A stretch of DNA of 64,000 nucleotides, from positions 124,001 to 188,000 of the forward strand of contig NZ_WPZL01000002.1 of the NCBI RefSeq assembly GCF_013031245.1, given 5' to 3'. This document shows, piece by piece, positions 35,999 to 45,419 of this stretch. Source of the stretch: Ruegeria lacuscaerulensis. Lineage in GTDB: Bacteria > Pseudomonadota > Alphaproteobacteria > Rhodobacterales > Rhodobacteraceae. Under the pieces are notes generated by a model, which was not told where the DNA came from, made no database searches, and worked only from the letters and a program-made list of their open reading frames with translations. The translations under genes and the position numbers were made by a program. Position 1 is the stretch's first letter, and each line of letters starts with the position of its first letter.

Positions 35999-37054
35999 AT
36001 GATCCCCGAAGAACGCCTTGAACAGATTACTCAGCGATTCCAGTACCTCGAAGCCGCCATGGCCGATGGCGCCTCGGGTGGGGATATTGCGGCCTTGGCC
36101 AAGGAGTATTCCGATCTCAAGCCCGTAGTCGATCAGATCATGGCGTGGCGGCAGTTGGTGGCCGATCTGGCCGAGGCCGAAGCGATGCTGGCCGATCCGG
36201 ACATGAAGGAATTGGCCGAGGAAGAAATCCCCGGCTTACAAGCTCGCATTCCTGAAGCCGAACATGCGCTGCAACTTGCGCTGCTGCCCCGCGACAAAGC
36301 TGATGCGCGCCCGGCAATGCTGGAAATCCGACCCGGTACCGGAGGAGATGAGGCAGCGCTGTTCGCGGGCGACCTGCTGCGGATGTATCAACGCTATGCC
36401 GAGGCGCGTGGCTGGCAGTTCGAGATTATTGAAGAGCAGGCCTCGGATCTGGGAGGGATCAAAGAGGTTGTGGCCCATATCAAGGGCGACAATGTTTTTG
36501 CGCGAATGAAGTACGAATCCGGCGTCCACCGAGTGCAGCGTGTGCCTGAAACTGAGAGCGGTGGGCGAATTCACACCTCGGCGGCCACAGTGGCGGTTCT
36601 GCCCGAGGCTGAGGACGTGGACATTCATATCGAGCCAAATGACATCCGCATCGACACCATGCGCAGTTCAGGTGCGGGCGGGCAGCATGTGAATACCACC
36701 GATTCGGCGGTGCGGATCACGCACCTGCCAAGCGGCATCGTCGTGACCAGCTCGGAAAAATCGCAGCACCGCAACCGTGAAATCGCGATGCAGGTGCTGA
36801 AAACGCGACTCTACGATCTGGAACGCCAGCGAATCGACAGCGAACGCTCGGCCGACCGGGCCAGCCAGGTGGGGTCGGGGGACCGGTCCGAGCGGATCAG
36901 GACTTACAACTTCCCGCAGGGGCGAATGACGGATCATCGCATCAATCTGACACTCTACAAGCTGGACCAGGTGATGCAGGGCGATCTGGACGAGGTGATC
37001 GACGCGCTGACCGCTGATGATCAGGCGCGCCTGTTGGCCGAGATGGCACAATGA
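35999..37054 (+). CDS. prfA: Peptide chain release factor 1
   Basis: A 351-residue class I release factor that reads UAA and UAG stop codons. The catalytic G-G-Q motif is in [10 protein letters not shown] near residue 230, the codon-recognition P-x-T region reads [15 protein letters not shown], and the C-terminal helices are intact. ATG at 35999 matches the usual M-I-P-x-x-R-L start; an in-frame TTG at 35981 would add six residues. It overlaps prmC by 4 bases, and PrmC methylates the GGQ glutamine of this protein. Confidence 0.96.
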   Translation: MIPEERLEQITQRFQYLEAAMADGASGGDIAALAKEYSDLKPVVDQIMAWRQLVADLAEAEAMLADPDMKELAEEEIPGLQARIPEAEHALQLALLPRDKADARPAMLEIRPGTGGDEAALFAGDLLRMYQRYAEARGWQFEIIEEQASDLGGIKEVVAHIKGDNVFARMKYESGVHRVQRVPETESGGRIHTSAATVAVLPEAEDVDIHIEPNDIRIDTMRSSGAGGQHVNTTDSAVRITHLPSGIVVTSSEKSQHRNREIAMQVLKTRLYDLERQRIDSERSADRASQVGSGDRSERIRTYNFPQGRMTDHRINLTLYKLDQVMQGDLDEVIDALTADDQARLLAEMAQ

Positions 37055-37896
37055 TCGCGGCCCTGACAGCAGCACAGGCAATGGTCGCCGCAACAGCACG
37101 TCTGAGGGCGGCCGGCGTGCCCGACCCGGCGCGGGATGCGCGGGTTCTTCTGGCCCATGCCGCACGGATCGAGGCCAGCCGAGTCACTCTGATCGCACCT
37201 GAGGAACTGTCGCCCGAGATCGCCGAACGGTACGACCAGCTGGTTTCTCTGCGGGCCATCCGTGTGCCGGTATCGCACCTGTTGGGCGAGCGCGAGTTTT
37301 ACGGACGCCGATTCCGCGTCAGCCGCGACGTTCTGGACCCGCGCCCCGAGACCGAAGCGTTGATCGAGGCTGCCCTGAGCGAGCCGTTTGACCATGTGCT
37401 GGATCTGGGAGTGGGGTCAGGCTGCATCCTGATCACGTTGCTCGCCGAGCGGTCCAGCGCCTCGGGCGTGGGTGTTGACCTGAGCGAAGCTGCCTGTCTG
37501 CAAGCCAGTGCAAATGCGGTGCAGCATCAGGTGCAGGAGCGTGTTGAGATTCAACAGTCGAATTGGTTTGAAAACATTGAGGGGCACTTTGATCTCATTG
37601 TTTCGAATCCACCCTATATTTCGCTGGCGGAAATGGACGAACTGTCCCCCGAAGTGCGCGAGCATGAACCGCGCATGGCCCTGACGGATGAAGGCGATGG
37701 TCTTGGGGCCTATCGCCACATTGCGGCCTCGGTACCTGATTTCCTGATGCCGGGTGGGCGCATTCTGGTAGAGATAGGCCCGACACAAGGGAAAAGCGTC
37801 GCTGCGCTGTTCCAGGCCGCGGGTTTGGCCGAAACCCGGATCATCCCCGATCTGGACGGTCGGGACCGTGTCGTTGTCGCCAGATTGCCGCAGTAA
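37051..37896 (+). CDS. prmC: Release factor glutamine methyltransferase PrmC
   Basis: A 281-residue SAM-dependent methyltransferase that modifies the GGQ glutamine of RF1 and RF2. The helical N-terminal domain (1-75) contains R-V-L-L-A-H-A; the SAM site is [10 protein letters not shown] near 111-120; the catalytic N-P-P-Y-I motif is near residue 187. The segment [12 protein letters not shown] is typical of the family. Its ATGA start overlaps the prfA stop, so both are made from one message. Confidence 0.95.
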   Translation: MIAALTAAQAMVAATARLRAAGVPDPARDARVLLAHAARIEASRVTLIAPEELSPEIAERYDQLVSLRAIRVPVSHLLGEREFYGRRFRVSRDVLDPRPETEALIEAALSEPFDHVLDLGVGSGCILITLLAERSSASGVGVDLSEAACLQASANAVQHQVQERVEIQQSNWFENIEGHFDLIVSNPPYISLAEMDELSPEVREHEPRMALTDEGDGLGAYRHIAASVPDFLMPGGRILVEIGPTQGKSVAALFQAAGLAETRIIPDLDGRDRVVVARLPQ

Positions 37897-38135
37897 CGGG
37901 GTGTACTGAGGCTGAATTATGCCGATTGATGTAAAAAAGCTGCGATTTTTTGGACAAACCTCTTGTCTGTACGCGCAGGACATGTTTACTCAGAGTTAGT
38001 CGGAGAGGTTGACGCTGTTTCAGCGGGCCCCTGACGCCAAGCCCAAAAAGTCGACATCGCGTCACAGCAAAAGCTTTTGAGCAGTGCGAGACGCGGGGTG
38101 ATCGACATCGAATGACAAGGCTGACGTAAAGTAAG

Positions 38136-38723
38136 ATGAGATCTTCCAAATCCCGCTCGCGGGCCAAGAACAACCGCAATCGTCCTTCTGGGGGCAACGT
38201 TGTAAACCGGGTTTTTGACAGCTCGGGACCAGAAGGCAAAGTGCGTGGCACGCCCCAGCAGATCATTGACAAGTACAACCAGCTGGCGCGTGACGCCCAG
38301 TTGTCGAATGACCGCGTGGCAGCTGAGAACTTTCAACAGCACGCGGAACATTACCTGCGCATGTTGAGCGAAGCGCAGCGCGAGATCGAAGCGCGCCGCG
38401 AAGAGCAGGAGCGCCAGAACCGCGAACGCCAGGCCGAGCGGGATCGCGAACGCGCCGAACGGCAGGAACGCGAAGCTGCCCGCCAGGCCGATCCGGCAGA
38501 GGCACCGCAGCCTGATGTCATGGATTTCGGGGCCGAGGCTGCTACGCCTGAAACCGGTCTGGTCGAGACCCCGGAAAGTAAGGACGAAGCTCCGGCTGCT
38601 GAAGCACCTGAGAAAAAGGAAAAGCCAGCGCGCCGTCCGCGTACGCGCAAGCCCAAACCTGCGCCTGCGGCTGCCGAGGACGCACCTAAAACTGATGGTG
38701 ATGCACCGGAAGCGGCTGAGTAA
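38136..38723 (+). CDS. DUF4167 domain protein, highly charged
   Basis: A 195-residue protein. The N-terminal 80 residues form the DUF4167 domain (R-S-R-A-K-N-N-R-N-R start, N-R-V-F-D-S-S-G-P-E-G-K-V-R-G-T, I-I-D-K-Y-N-Q-L-A-R-D-A). A long Arg/Glu-rich coiled coil follows (about 90-130), then an Ala/Pro/Glu-rich disordered tail with a basic patch (R-R-P-R-T-R-K-P-K-P). Members occur across alphaproteobacteria next to prfA/prmC and may bind RNA or ribosomes, but this is inference. The 239-base gap upstream holds an A+T-rich stretch and probably the promoter. Confidence 0.85.
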   Translation: MRSSKSRSRAKNNRNRPSGGNVVNRVFDSSGPEGKVRGTPQQIIDKYNQLARDAQLSNDRVAAENFQQHAEHYLRMLSEAQREIEARREEQERQNRERQAERDRERAERQEREAARQADPAEAPQPDVMDFGAEAATPETGLVETPESKDEAPAAEAPEKKEKPARRPRTRKPKPAPAAAEDAPKTDGDAPEAAE

Positions 38724-38744
38724 GCATTTGCACCAACATTACGG

Positions 38745-38778
38745 AAGCCCCGAGGTTCGCCTCGGGGCTTTTCTTATT
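38745..38778 (+). terminator. Rho-independent terminator with UUCG loop
   Basis: A perfect 11-bp stem AAGCCCCGAGG/CCTCGGGGCTT closed by a TTCG tetraloop, followed by TTCTTATTT. It lies 21 bases after the DUF4167 stop and may also serve the convergent rsmA gene. Confidence 0.9.
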
Positions 38779-38783
38779 TGGGC

Positions 38784-39626
38784 TCAGCTTTTTCGAATCT
38801 CGCGCGCCAATGCACAGAACGCCTCCAAGGGGACCTGCTCAGCGCGTTCGGTGGGCTGGATACCGGCGGCGAGCAAGCGATCCTCGATATCCGGGGCGAC
38901 GCCTTTCAGCGAAGCGCGTAGCATCTTACGACGCTGGTTGAAGGCGGCGGCCACTACGCGCGACAGGGTCGCTGCGTCGGCAGGAAAGCGGGGCTCGGGC
39001 AGGGCAGTCAGATGGACCACAGCGCTGGAGACTTTGGGTGGCGGGGTGAAGGCGCCGGGGGGAAGGGACATGGCAATACATGCCTCGGCTCGCCATTGAG
39101 CGAGGATAGCCAGACGACCATAAGTCTTGCTGCCGGGCTGGGCGACGATCCGCTCGGCCACTTCACGCTGGAACATCAGGGTCAGACTTTGCCAGAAGGG
39201 CGGCCATTCGGGCGGTGTCAGCCAGCGAACCAGCAGTTCGGTGCCGACGTTGTAAGGTAAGTTCGCTGCGATGCGTATCGGCGGCTTCAGATGCGCCAGC
39301 GGGTCGATTTCCAGCGCATCGCCGTTGATCACCTCGAGGCGACCGGGATAGGTGGCGGCGATGTCATTCAACGCGGCGATGCAGCGGGTGTCCTTTTCGA
39401 CTGCCACAACCTTACGCGCACCTTCCGACAGCAAGCCTCGTGTCAGGCCACCAGGGCCGGGGCCGATTTCTAGCACATCACATTCCGTCAGGTCTCCGGC
39501 CTGGCGGGCAATCTTGGCTGTCAGGTTCAGATCCAGCAGGAAGTTCTGACCCAGCGACTTGCGGGCCGAGAGCTGGTGTGCCGCGATGACCTCGCGCAGA
39601 GGGGGAAGATTGTCGATTGCGCTCAT
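38784..39626 (-). CDS. rsmA: 16S rRNA dimethyltransferase RsmA (KsgA)
   Basis: A 280-residue SAM-dependent enzyme that dimethylates two adjacent adenines near the 3' end of 16S rRNA, a late step in small-subunit assembly. The SAM motif [11 protein letters not shown] (about 51-61) and the N-L-P-Y catalytic motif are present, as is the opening [10 protein letters not shown]. The C-terminal helical domain ends normally. It is last in the lptG-lptD-surA-pdxA-rsmA block, 84 bases after pdxA, the same order as in E. coli. Confidence 0.95.
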   Translation of the reverse strand: MSAIDNLPPLREVIAAHQLSARKSLGQNFLLDLNLTAKIARQAGDLTECDVLEIGPGPGGLTRGLLSEGARKVVAVEKDTRCIAALNDIAATYPGRLEVINGDALEIDPLAHLKPPIRIAANLPYNVGTELLVRWLTPPEWPPFWQSLTLMFQREVAERIVAQPGSKTYGRLAILAQWRAEACIAMSLPPGAFTPPPKVSSAVVHLTALPEPRFPADAATLSRVVAAAFNQRRKMLRASLKGVAPDIEDRLLAAGIQPTERAEQVPLEAFCALAREIRKS

Positions 39627-39672
39627 GATCCGTTTACCGTGGCGCGAGACCGGGGCCGGGTGCCAGAGATTT

Positions 39673-39710
39673 TTTGCCTCCGGCGGGGATATTCTCAGCC
39701 AGGTGAAGCA
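39673..39710. repeat. Roseobacter-type intergenic repeat, copy 1
   Basis: The stretch TTGCCTCCGGCGGGGATATT, then CTCAGCCAGGTGAAG, resembles a short element scattered between genes in roseobacter genomes (CCGG-G-rich block, A+T core, then A-G-A/G-TGAAG). A related copy lies at 50517-50566. It fills the gap between pdxA and rsmA. Confidence 0.45.
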
Positions 39711-40676
39711 TCAAGTGGTTTGTGCCATGCGTTGCGCCAGCTTCAGGGCCTCGATCAGGCTGGTAGGGGTGGCGACGTCCTTTCCGGCGATGTCCAGGGC
39801 GGTGCCATGATCGGGCGAGGTGCGGATGAAGGGCAGGCCCAGCGTCACGTTCACGCCGTGGTCGAAATCCAGCGTTTTGATCGGGATCAGCGCCTGATCG
39901 TGATACATCGCGATGGCGGCATCATAACGGGTGCGGGCGGCGGCATGGAACATGGTATCAGCCGGGTGCGGACCGGTGACGGTGTATGACTCTTCAGAGA
40001 TTCCCGCGATCAGCGGGGCGATCCAATCCAGTTCTTCATGCCCCATCTTGCCGCCTTCGCCTGCATGTGGGTTCAGACCCGCTATGGCGATGCGAGGATG
40101 GGCAATGCCGAACTGAGAGCGCAACCCCTCGGCTGTGATAGCAATGGTTTCGCGCAGCAGGTCCGGGGTCAGGGCCGTAGTAACTTCGGACAGTGCGATA
40201 TGGATGGTCGCTGGCACCACGCGCAGCTGATCGCTGGCCAGCATCATCACCACGCGGTCGCGCCCAGCCAGCGCGGCCAGAAACTCAGTATGCCCGGGAT
40301 AGGCGAAACCTGCTCCGTCGATCAGAGCTTTTTTGTGGATAGGAGCGGTGCAGAGCGCCGAGGCTGCACCTGACTGAACTAGCGAAACACCCTGTTCTAT
40401 TGCCGCGATGACCGACGGTGCATTGGTCGGGTCAGGTTGCCCCGGGACATTGGGAGAGGGGAATTCCAAGTGCAAAACGGGCAATGCCCCGGCGCAGACA
40501 CCCTTGGCCTCAGATAGCCGGGTGATGCGTTTGACGGGGGTGTCCTGAGGCAGGTGAGTGACGTCTCCGATATAGAAGAACGGGCAGGTTTCACGCAGCT
40601 CTGACCACGCTTTGGCTGCGATTTCCGGACCTATGCCGGCAGGGTCGCCACAGCTCAGCGCGATAGGGGCTATCAT
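39711..40676 (-). CDS. pdxA: 4-hydroxythreonine-4-phosphate dehydrogenase
   Basis: A 321-residue enzyme of the pyridoxal phosphate pathway (DXP-dependent route); it oxidises 4-phosphohydroxy-L-threonine, and the product decarboxylates to 3-amino-1-hydroxyacetone phosphate. Family blocks are S-C-G-D-P-A-G-I-G-P-E (near 8-18), T-A-P-I-H-K, G-H-T-E-F-L-A, L-N-P-H-A-G-E-G-G, M-Y-H-D-Q and F-I-R-T-S-P-D-H-G-T-A, including the zinc-binding histidines. The ATG overlaps the surA stop (ATGA), so it is translationally coupled. Stop lies directly against an intergenic repeat. Confidence 0.95.
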   Translation of the reverse strand: MIAPIALSCGDPAGIGPEIAAKAWSELRETCPFFYIGDVTHLPQDTPVKRITRLSEAKGVCAGALPVLHLEFPSPNVPGQPDPTNAPSVIAAIEQGVSLVQSGAASALCTAPIHKKALIDGAGFAYPGHTEFLAALAGRDRVVMMLASDQLRVVPATIHIALSEVTTALTPDLLRETIAITAEGLRSQFGIAHPRIAIAGLNPHAGEGGKMGHEELDWIAPLIAGISEESYTVTGPHPADTMFHAAARTRYDAAIAMYHDQALIPIKTLDFDHGVNVTLGLPFIRTSPDHGTALDIAGKDVATPTSLIEALKLAQRMAQTT

Positions 40677-41926
40677 TGCTCAACAATGGTTGCGTCGGCG
40701 CGCAGTTGTTCCAGAAGACTTGCGGAAAAGGCCTCCAGACGTTGTTGGGTGAGCGCATTGGCCACATCTTCTCGTGATGTGTCTGCGCCACGATCGACAG
40801 TGCGTGTGCACATCATCAGGAACATCAGCGACTGGCCATTGTTGCGAGTCAGTGCGGTAGACACTTCGTTCAGGTCAAGTTTTGCAAGCTCCAGCGCCAC
40901 GTCGCGCGGAATCTCTGAGGGGCTGGCCTCGATTCGCTCCAGAACTTCAGGGGGCTGATCCTTGGCGATGCCATACAGATCGTCACAGGTGTCGACTTCT
41001 TCCTTCAGCTTTGCGGCCTTGGCCAGCGTTTCGGCGCTACGACCACCGGGCAAATAGTAGATCGCATAATCGAACTTGGAGTAGCTTGGGGCGCCACTCG
41101 CCACCTCGCGCAGACCGCGCATCTGAAAAAGCGCAATCGCGTTTGGCAACGACAGCGGCTGCGTGATGTCACCATTCTTGAGGCCCAGAATCACCGGCTG
41201 CAATGCCGGGGGCAGGTTCGTGATGTTCAGCCAGTCCAACCGGCCGCCATTGTTGCGTGTACCCGCTGCCGAATACTGGGTCGCGGCGGCGGAGAACGCG
41301 TCATATCCCTGAAGCTGCGAGATTTCTTGCGCCAGAAGTTCTGCCTGAGCTACCGTTTGTTGGTTAACCGGAATGATGATTTCGGACAAAAGAACCTGAA
41401 GGCCGCCGCCTCCGGTTTGACCGAGGGCCCGGTTGATCTCGTCCGCAGAAGGGCGGGCCTGCGACAGATAACGTGCGCTGATGTAATCGCGCCAAGACAA
41501 CTGATTGGCCACGAAGTCACGAACGGTTTCCCGATCAACCCCGGCGTCTGCCAGCAATTGCAGGAATTGGTCGGTTGACAGTTGACCCCGTGCGGCGAAT
41601 TCATCGATGCCAACCTGAACATCTTCGGGTGCGGCTTCGATGCCCGCTTCACGCATGGCTTGATTGCGCAGACGTTCGTCGATCAGAGCCTGGCGCACTT
41701 CAGCCTCGGTTGCTCCGGGGGCGCCCAGAATGCTCAGGAACTGTTGCCGTTGATTCAGTTCATACCAGGTGACGATATCCTGATTGATTTTTATAGCTGG
41801 CGAAAACAGGCTTTGGGCACTGGCATGAGAAGTTGCCAATGTCAGCATTGCTGACACGAGCACTGGCGTGACCGGTTTAAGCCAACCGGAACGAATGAAA
41901 CTGGAGAAACCTGAAATCAACTGCAT
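40673..41926 (-). CDS. surA: Periplasmic chaperone/peptidyl-prolyl isomerase SurA
   Basis: A 417-residue secreted protein with a signal peptide (cut after S-H-A-S-A-Q near residue 38), an N-terminal SurA-type helical domain (about 40-170) and one parvulin-like domain (about 180-280, G-G-R-L-D-W-L near 234). The classical protein has two parvulin domains; the second here is weak or absent, as in other alphaproteobacteria. SurA escorts outer membrane proteins, LptD included, to the BAM complex. It overlaps lptD upstream by 10 bases and pdxA downstream by 4. Confidence 0.85.
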   Translation of the reverse strand: MQLISGFSSFIRSGWLKPVTPVLVSAMLTLATSHASAQSLFSPAIKINQDIVTWYELNQRQQFLSILGAPGATEAEVRQALIDERLRNQAMREAGIEAAPEDVQVGIDEFAARGQLSTDQFLQLLADAGVDRETVRDFVANQLSWRDYISARYLSQARPSADEINRALGQTGGGGLQVLLSEIIIPVNQQTVAQAELLAQEISQLQGYDAFSAAATQYSAAGTRNNGGRLDWLNITNLPPALQPVILGLKNGDITQPLSLPNAIALFQMRGLREVASGAPSYSKFDYAIYYLPGGRSAETLAKAAKLKEEVDTCDDLYGIAKDQPPEVLERIEASPSEIPRDVALELAKLDLNEVSTALTRNNGQSLMFLMMCTRTVDRGADTSREDVANALTQQRLEAFSASLLEQLRADATIVEQ

Positions 41927-44079
41927 CTTCTCTTGAACTGTGTGCCGCCACTTTCAACGGAGTAACCTGTCAGGGCTACGGTAAAGCCGAATTCTGTCGA
42001 AGGCTCAATACTTGATGATGAAGTAAAGCGCCTGTTGACGGTCATGTTAACCTGTACACACTCATTCTGGTACGTGATACCCAATCCATACCTGATCGGC
42101 TCGGACTCACTCAGGTCATAGCGTGCCGTGGCCACGGTACGCCAGTTCTGATCAACTGTATAACGTCCGGTCAACCGGATTTCGGAAATCTCGTCATCCA
42201 CGTTTTCCGCCGGATCGGGTTCCTGCCAGACGTAGCTGCCGTTGACGCCCACTGTCCGTTGTCGCCAGCCTGCGCGTAGCTCGGCCTTGGCAAAGCTAAA
42301 ATCCCCATTCAGCAGGCCGCGACCTGCCAGCGACCATCCGTTGGCCGTTTCAAGCTGACCAGCCAGCAACAGGTCCGAAGATGTCCCCTGCAGGCCGGAC
42401 GTCAGGTTGAAATTGGGGTCGGCATCCGCGCGGAACACCTGGCCGATCGTGGCAAGTGCCCGCCAACCTTTAGACGCGTAGCGGGACCAGTTGACTCCGA
42501 TGACAGCGGTTGCGCTGTCTTCACGCACGTCCGGGGCCGGAAAGCGGGACAGGGACAAAAGGTTGCCCTGATCGAACTCCTGAAAGGTGCTTTCGTCATC
42601 CGGAACATCCGTGTCGGTCACATGAGTCCAGCCGACCTGGGCGATCGGTTCCAGAATCTGGGTTGCCCCAGACTGTTCCCGCCGCCTCGTTGGATAGCGC
42701 AGAGTCAACGCAGCGCGCGGTGTGGCTCGGGTGACCTGGCTGGGAAACGCGCTGTCGTGCCGAATGTTGAATGTGTCCACCGACGCCCCCACCCGGGCAT
42801 CGGCGCGCAGGCCCGAAGTGAAGGTCCAGTTGCGCATCCATTCTGCATCGAAGGTGGCCCGTGCGATGTCGCGCCCGACGACGTTTGCGTCGCTGGTGCG
42901 CTCATGAGCATGGCCGATGAATCCCAGCCGCACCTCGCCACCCAGTGCGTTTGGAAAAAGCCGTTTTTGATAATACAGGTCAAAGACCCGGGACGGTATT
43001 TCATCCTGATCTTCACTATCGCGCAGGGTTTTGTAGTGAATAAAACTGGTGCGGAAGGCGGTGTCGCGCTTGATCCGTTCCAGCGCGATCTCACTGCGCA
43101 GGCGGTCAAAGTCCGGTAGACCATAGTCCGCCAGATAGGAGTCGTCCGAGGTGGTCTTGATGTCAAACTTGAGCAGATAGCCATTTCTGAGGTTGAACCG
43201 GCCATCGGCAAACAAATATCCGCGATCGTCGTCCGGTACCAGATCGTCACGGGTAAATGCGCCCAGCAATCGAATGCGGCCCCTTTTAAACGCCTGTCGA
43301 TACCGCAGCCCCAGAGTTTTTGTCTTGGATGAGACGTAGGGTGTCAGCGTCAGGTCCTTGTGATCCCCAAGCTTGAAGAAATACGGTACCTGAAGCCCGG
43401 TCCCAAGTTGCGAGGTGGTTCGCAAAGAGGGCACCAGAAATCCGGTAGCCCTGTCCAGCGTCGGGTCCGGTAGTCTCAGATAAGGAAGATAGAATAAGGG
43501 CACATCCAGCACACGGAATTGCGCACCTTCGAAATATAGTTGCCGCTCGAGCTGATCATGCGTGACTTTACGGGCGCGGATTTGCCAGATCGGAGGATTG
43601 CCGTTCGCGCACACGTGACACGATGTTGCCGAGACCTTGCTGAACTGCGTGTACCTGCCTGCCGCTCGGGTCGCCTGAACCGATGCGATCTGAACCTGCT
43701 GGTCAAAAACCATCCGGGCACCAATCAGCAGACCATTTTGAATAGCGTCGTCCAGTTCCGCCGAATCCGCCAGAATAGTCGTCTCGCCGCCCTGATCTAT
43801 GCGCACGGGGCCTTCCAGCGTCAGTTCACCCGAGTCCCGGTCATAGGTCACGCGTTCAGCGGTGATTTTGATGTCGCCCTGGAATGCCTCGACATTGCCC
43901 TCTGCCACCAGCACGCGCTCAGGTGTGATAAAAACTTTGTCGGCCACCAAAAGAGCGGGTTGGTCCTCTTGCGCGGTGTTCCCAGCCTGTTCGGGGACCG
44001 GCCGGTTCTGGGCCATGGCGTCGGATGGCAATGCCAGTGCAATCGCGCCTGACAACATCAAGCTGGCTATGACCCGCAT
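41917..44079 (-). CDS. lptD: LPS-assembly protein LptD
   Basis: A 720-residue outer membrane protein that, with LptE, inserts lipopolysaccharide in the outer leaflet. It has a signal peptide (A-M-A-Q, cut near residue 23), a periplasmic OstA/beta-jellyroll domain (about 45-160) and a C-terminal beta-barrel. Cysteines occur in S-C-H-V-C near residue 154 and in N-E-C-V and R-R-C-S at the C-terminus, matching the two N/C-terminal disulfides needed for function. Its start overlaps the lptG stop by 1 base. Confidence 0.93.
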   Translation of the reverse strand: MRVIASLMLSGAIALALPSDAMAQNRPVPEQAGNTAQEDQPALLVADKVFITPERVLVAEGNVEAFQGDIKITAERVTYDRDSGELTLEGPVRIDQGGETTILADSAELDDAIQNGLLIGARMVFDQQVQIASVQATRAAGRYTQFSKVSATSCHVCANGNPPIWQIRARKVTHDQLERQLYFEGAQFRVLDVPLFYLPYLRLPDPTLDRATGFLVPSLRTTSQLGTGLQVPYFFKLGDHKDLTLTPYVSSKTKTLGLRYRQAFKRGRIRLLGAFTRDDLVPDDDRGYLFADGRFNLRNGYLLKFDIKTTSDDSYLADYGLPDFDRLRSEIALERIKRDTAFRTSFIHYKTLRDSEDQDEIPSRVFDLYYQKRLFPNALGGEVRLGFIGHAHERTSDANVVGRDIARATFDAEWMRNWTFTSGLRADARVGASVDTFNIRHDSAFPSQVTRATPRAALTLRYPTRRREQSGATQILEPIAQVGWTHVTDTDVPDDESTFQEFDQGNLLSLSRFPAPDVREDSATAVIGVNWSRYASKGWRALATIGQVFRADADPNFNLTSGLQGTSSDLLLAGQLETANGWSLAGRGLLNGDFSFAKAELRAGWRQRTVGVNGSYVWQEPDPAENVDDEISEIRLTGRYTVDQNWRTVATARYDLSESEPIRYGLGITYQNECVQVNMTVNRRFTSSSSIEPSTEFGFTVALTGYSVESGGTQFKRRCS

Positions 44080-45179
44080 CAGCCGTCCTCCGCATGCAGC
44101 AACAGGCCGAGAGACAACAGAATGGCTCCGAAAGGCGGGGCCCAGGCCGCGACTAAGATGGGCAATTGGCCGTTTTCCCCCAAAATTTGGGCAAAGTTAC
44201 GTACGAAGTAGATGGCGAAGCCCAGCAAGACGGCTGTCAGAACTGCGATGCCGGTGCCTCCAAAGCGCACGTGACGCATAGTAAAAGCCGCGCCGATCAT
44301 CACCATCGCGATCAGGAAAAACGGCCGCGCGAGCTGAACCTGTAGCCACACTTCATATTGTTTTGTGGAAAAACCGGCCTCGCGCAGGTCGCGGATCAAT
44401 TGTGGCAGATCGTATACAGAGACCGAGTTTTGTTGGCCCAACGTATCCAGAATGCGTTGGCGGGTCAGCGTCGTTGGGATTTCAAGCCGCACATGCGTAA
44501 CGGCGTTGGTTTCAGGATTCACGTTGTCTTCCAATGGCCAGGTTTTTGCATGGTGTAAAACCCAGTTTCCGTCTTTCAGGTCGGCCCGGCTGGCGAAAAT
44601 TTGACGCGTGGGTTTGCCGTCCGGTGAGAAGGTGATGATCGTTACGCGCCTCAGCTGCAGCGAGTCGCCGTTTTGGGTGGTGCCGGCATGGATGACCGAT
44701 TGTCCGTTTTCCGACCCTTGCCTCAACCACAGGCCTTCGCCGCTGATCGACAGGGTGGAACTTCCGTTGTTCTTGTAGGTGTCGGCCAGGCGGCGAAACT
44801 CCTCGGATGTGGCCGCTGCAATTGGGTTTAGCAACGCCACCGCCAGCGCGCCGATCATGAGAGCCAGAATCACAGGGGCCAGCAGCGCCCGGATGCCTGA
44901 ACGCCCGATGGCGCGCGTCACAACAAGTTCGGAACTGCGCGCCAGACCCACAAACAGCGCAATGGTGGACAGGATCACCAGCAGGGGCAGCATTTCGCTG
45001 ATGGCCGCCGGTGTGTTGAGCAAGGTCAGGTGCAGCAAGGTGCCAAAGGACAGGTTTTCCGAGTCGAACCGGCGCGCCTGCTCAACCAGATCGATCAGAA
45101 TCAGCAATGTCAGGAAGATGCCGCCGATGACCAGAAAGCTCTGCAGGAACCGGCGGGCGAAATAGCGGTCCAGGATCAC
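44079..45179 (-). CDS. lptG: LPS export permease LptG
   Basis: A 366-residue inner membrane protein of the YjgP/YjgQ family: three N-terminal helices, a periplasmic beta-jellyroll (about 135-270) and three C-terminal helices. The L-A-R-S-S-E-L-V-V-T-R-A cytoplasmic coupling helix (near 85-95) and the ending A-G-A-A-F-T-M-R-H-V-R-F-G-G-T-G match LptG and not LptF. GTG at 45179 is the chosen start, because CGGAGG lies seven bases before it and the product begins M-I-L-D-R-Y-F; a TTG at 45206 would add nine residues. The usual partner gene lptF is missing immediately upstream. Confidence 0.92.
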   Translation of the reverse strand: MILDRYFARRFLQSFLVIGGIFLTLLILIDLVEQARRFDSENLSFGTLLHLTLLNTPAAISEMLPLLVILSTIALFVGLARSSELVVTRAIGRSGIRALLAPVILALMIGALAVALLNPIAAATSEEFRRLADTYKNNGSSTLSISGEGLWLRQGSENGQSVIHAGTTQNGDSLQLRRVTIITFSPDGKPTRQIFASRADLKDGNWVLHHAKTWPLEDNVNPETNAVTHVRLEIPTTLTRQRILDTLGQQNSVSVYDLPQLIRDLREAGFSTKQYEVWLQVQLARPFFLIAMVMIGAAFTMRHVRFGGTGIAVLTAVLLGFAIYFVRNFAQILGENGQLPILVAAWAPPFGAILLSLGLLLHAEDG

Positions 45180-45419
45180 GAATGAGCCTCCGCGCTGGCG
45201 TCGCAACGTGCTGAACCGGTGGATGCCAGACCAGAATCGCCGCTGTCAGCGCGAACGCGCGACGGCTTATGCCTGCCCTGTCTTGCCAATTCGTTCTCCC
45301 CCGATCCGGTCGGAATTTTTCGGGGACTGTAATGCAATTGATGGGCGGGGAAAACTGCTATCTGGTCAAGCCGCGCGGCGCGGGCTAGGTCTTGGGGAAC
45401 TGATTTTGAGGAGTTTGCA

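Noticed and set aside
45180-45360. Minus-strand open frame upstream of lptG that might be an LptF remnant
   Set aside because: The translation has no resemblance to the LptF C-terminus, and a stop codon limits it to about 60 codons before the lptG start.
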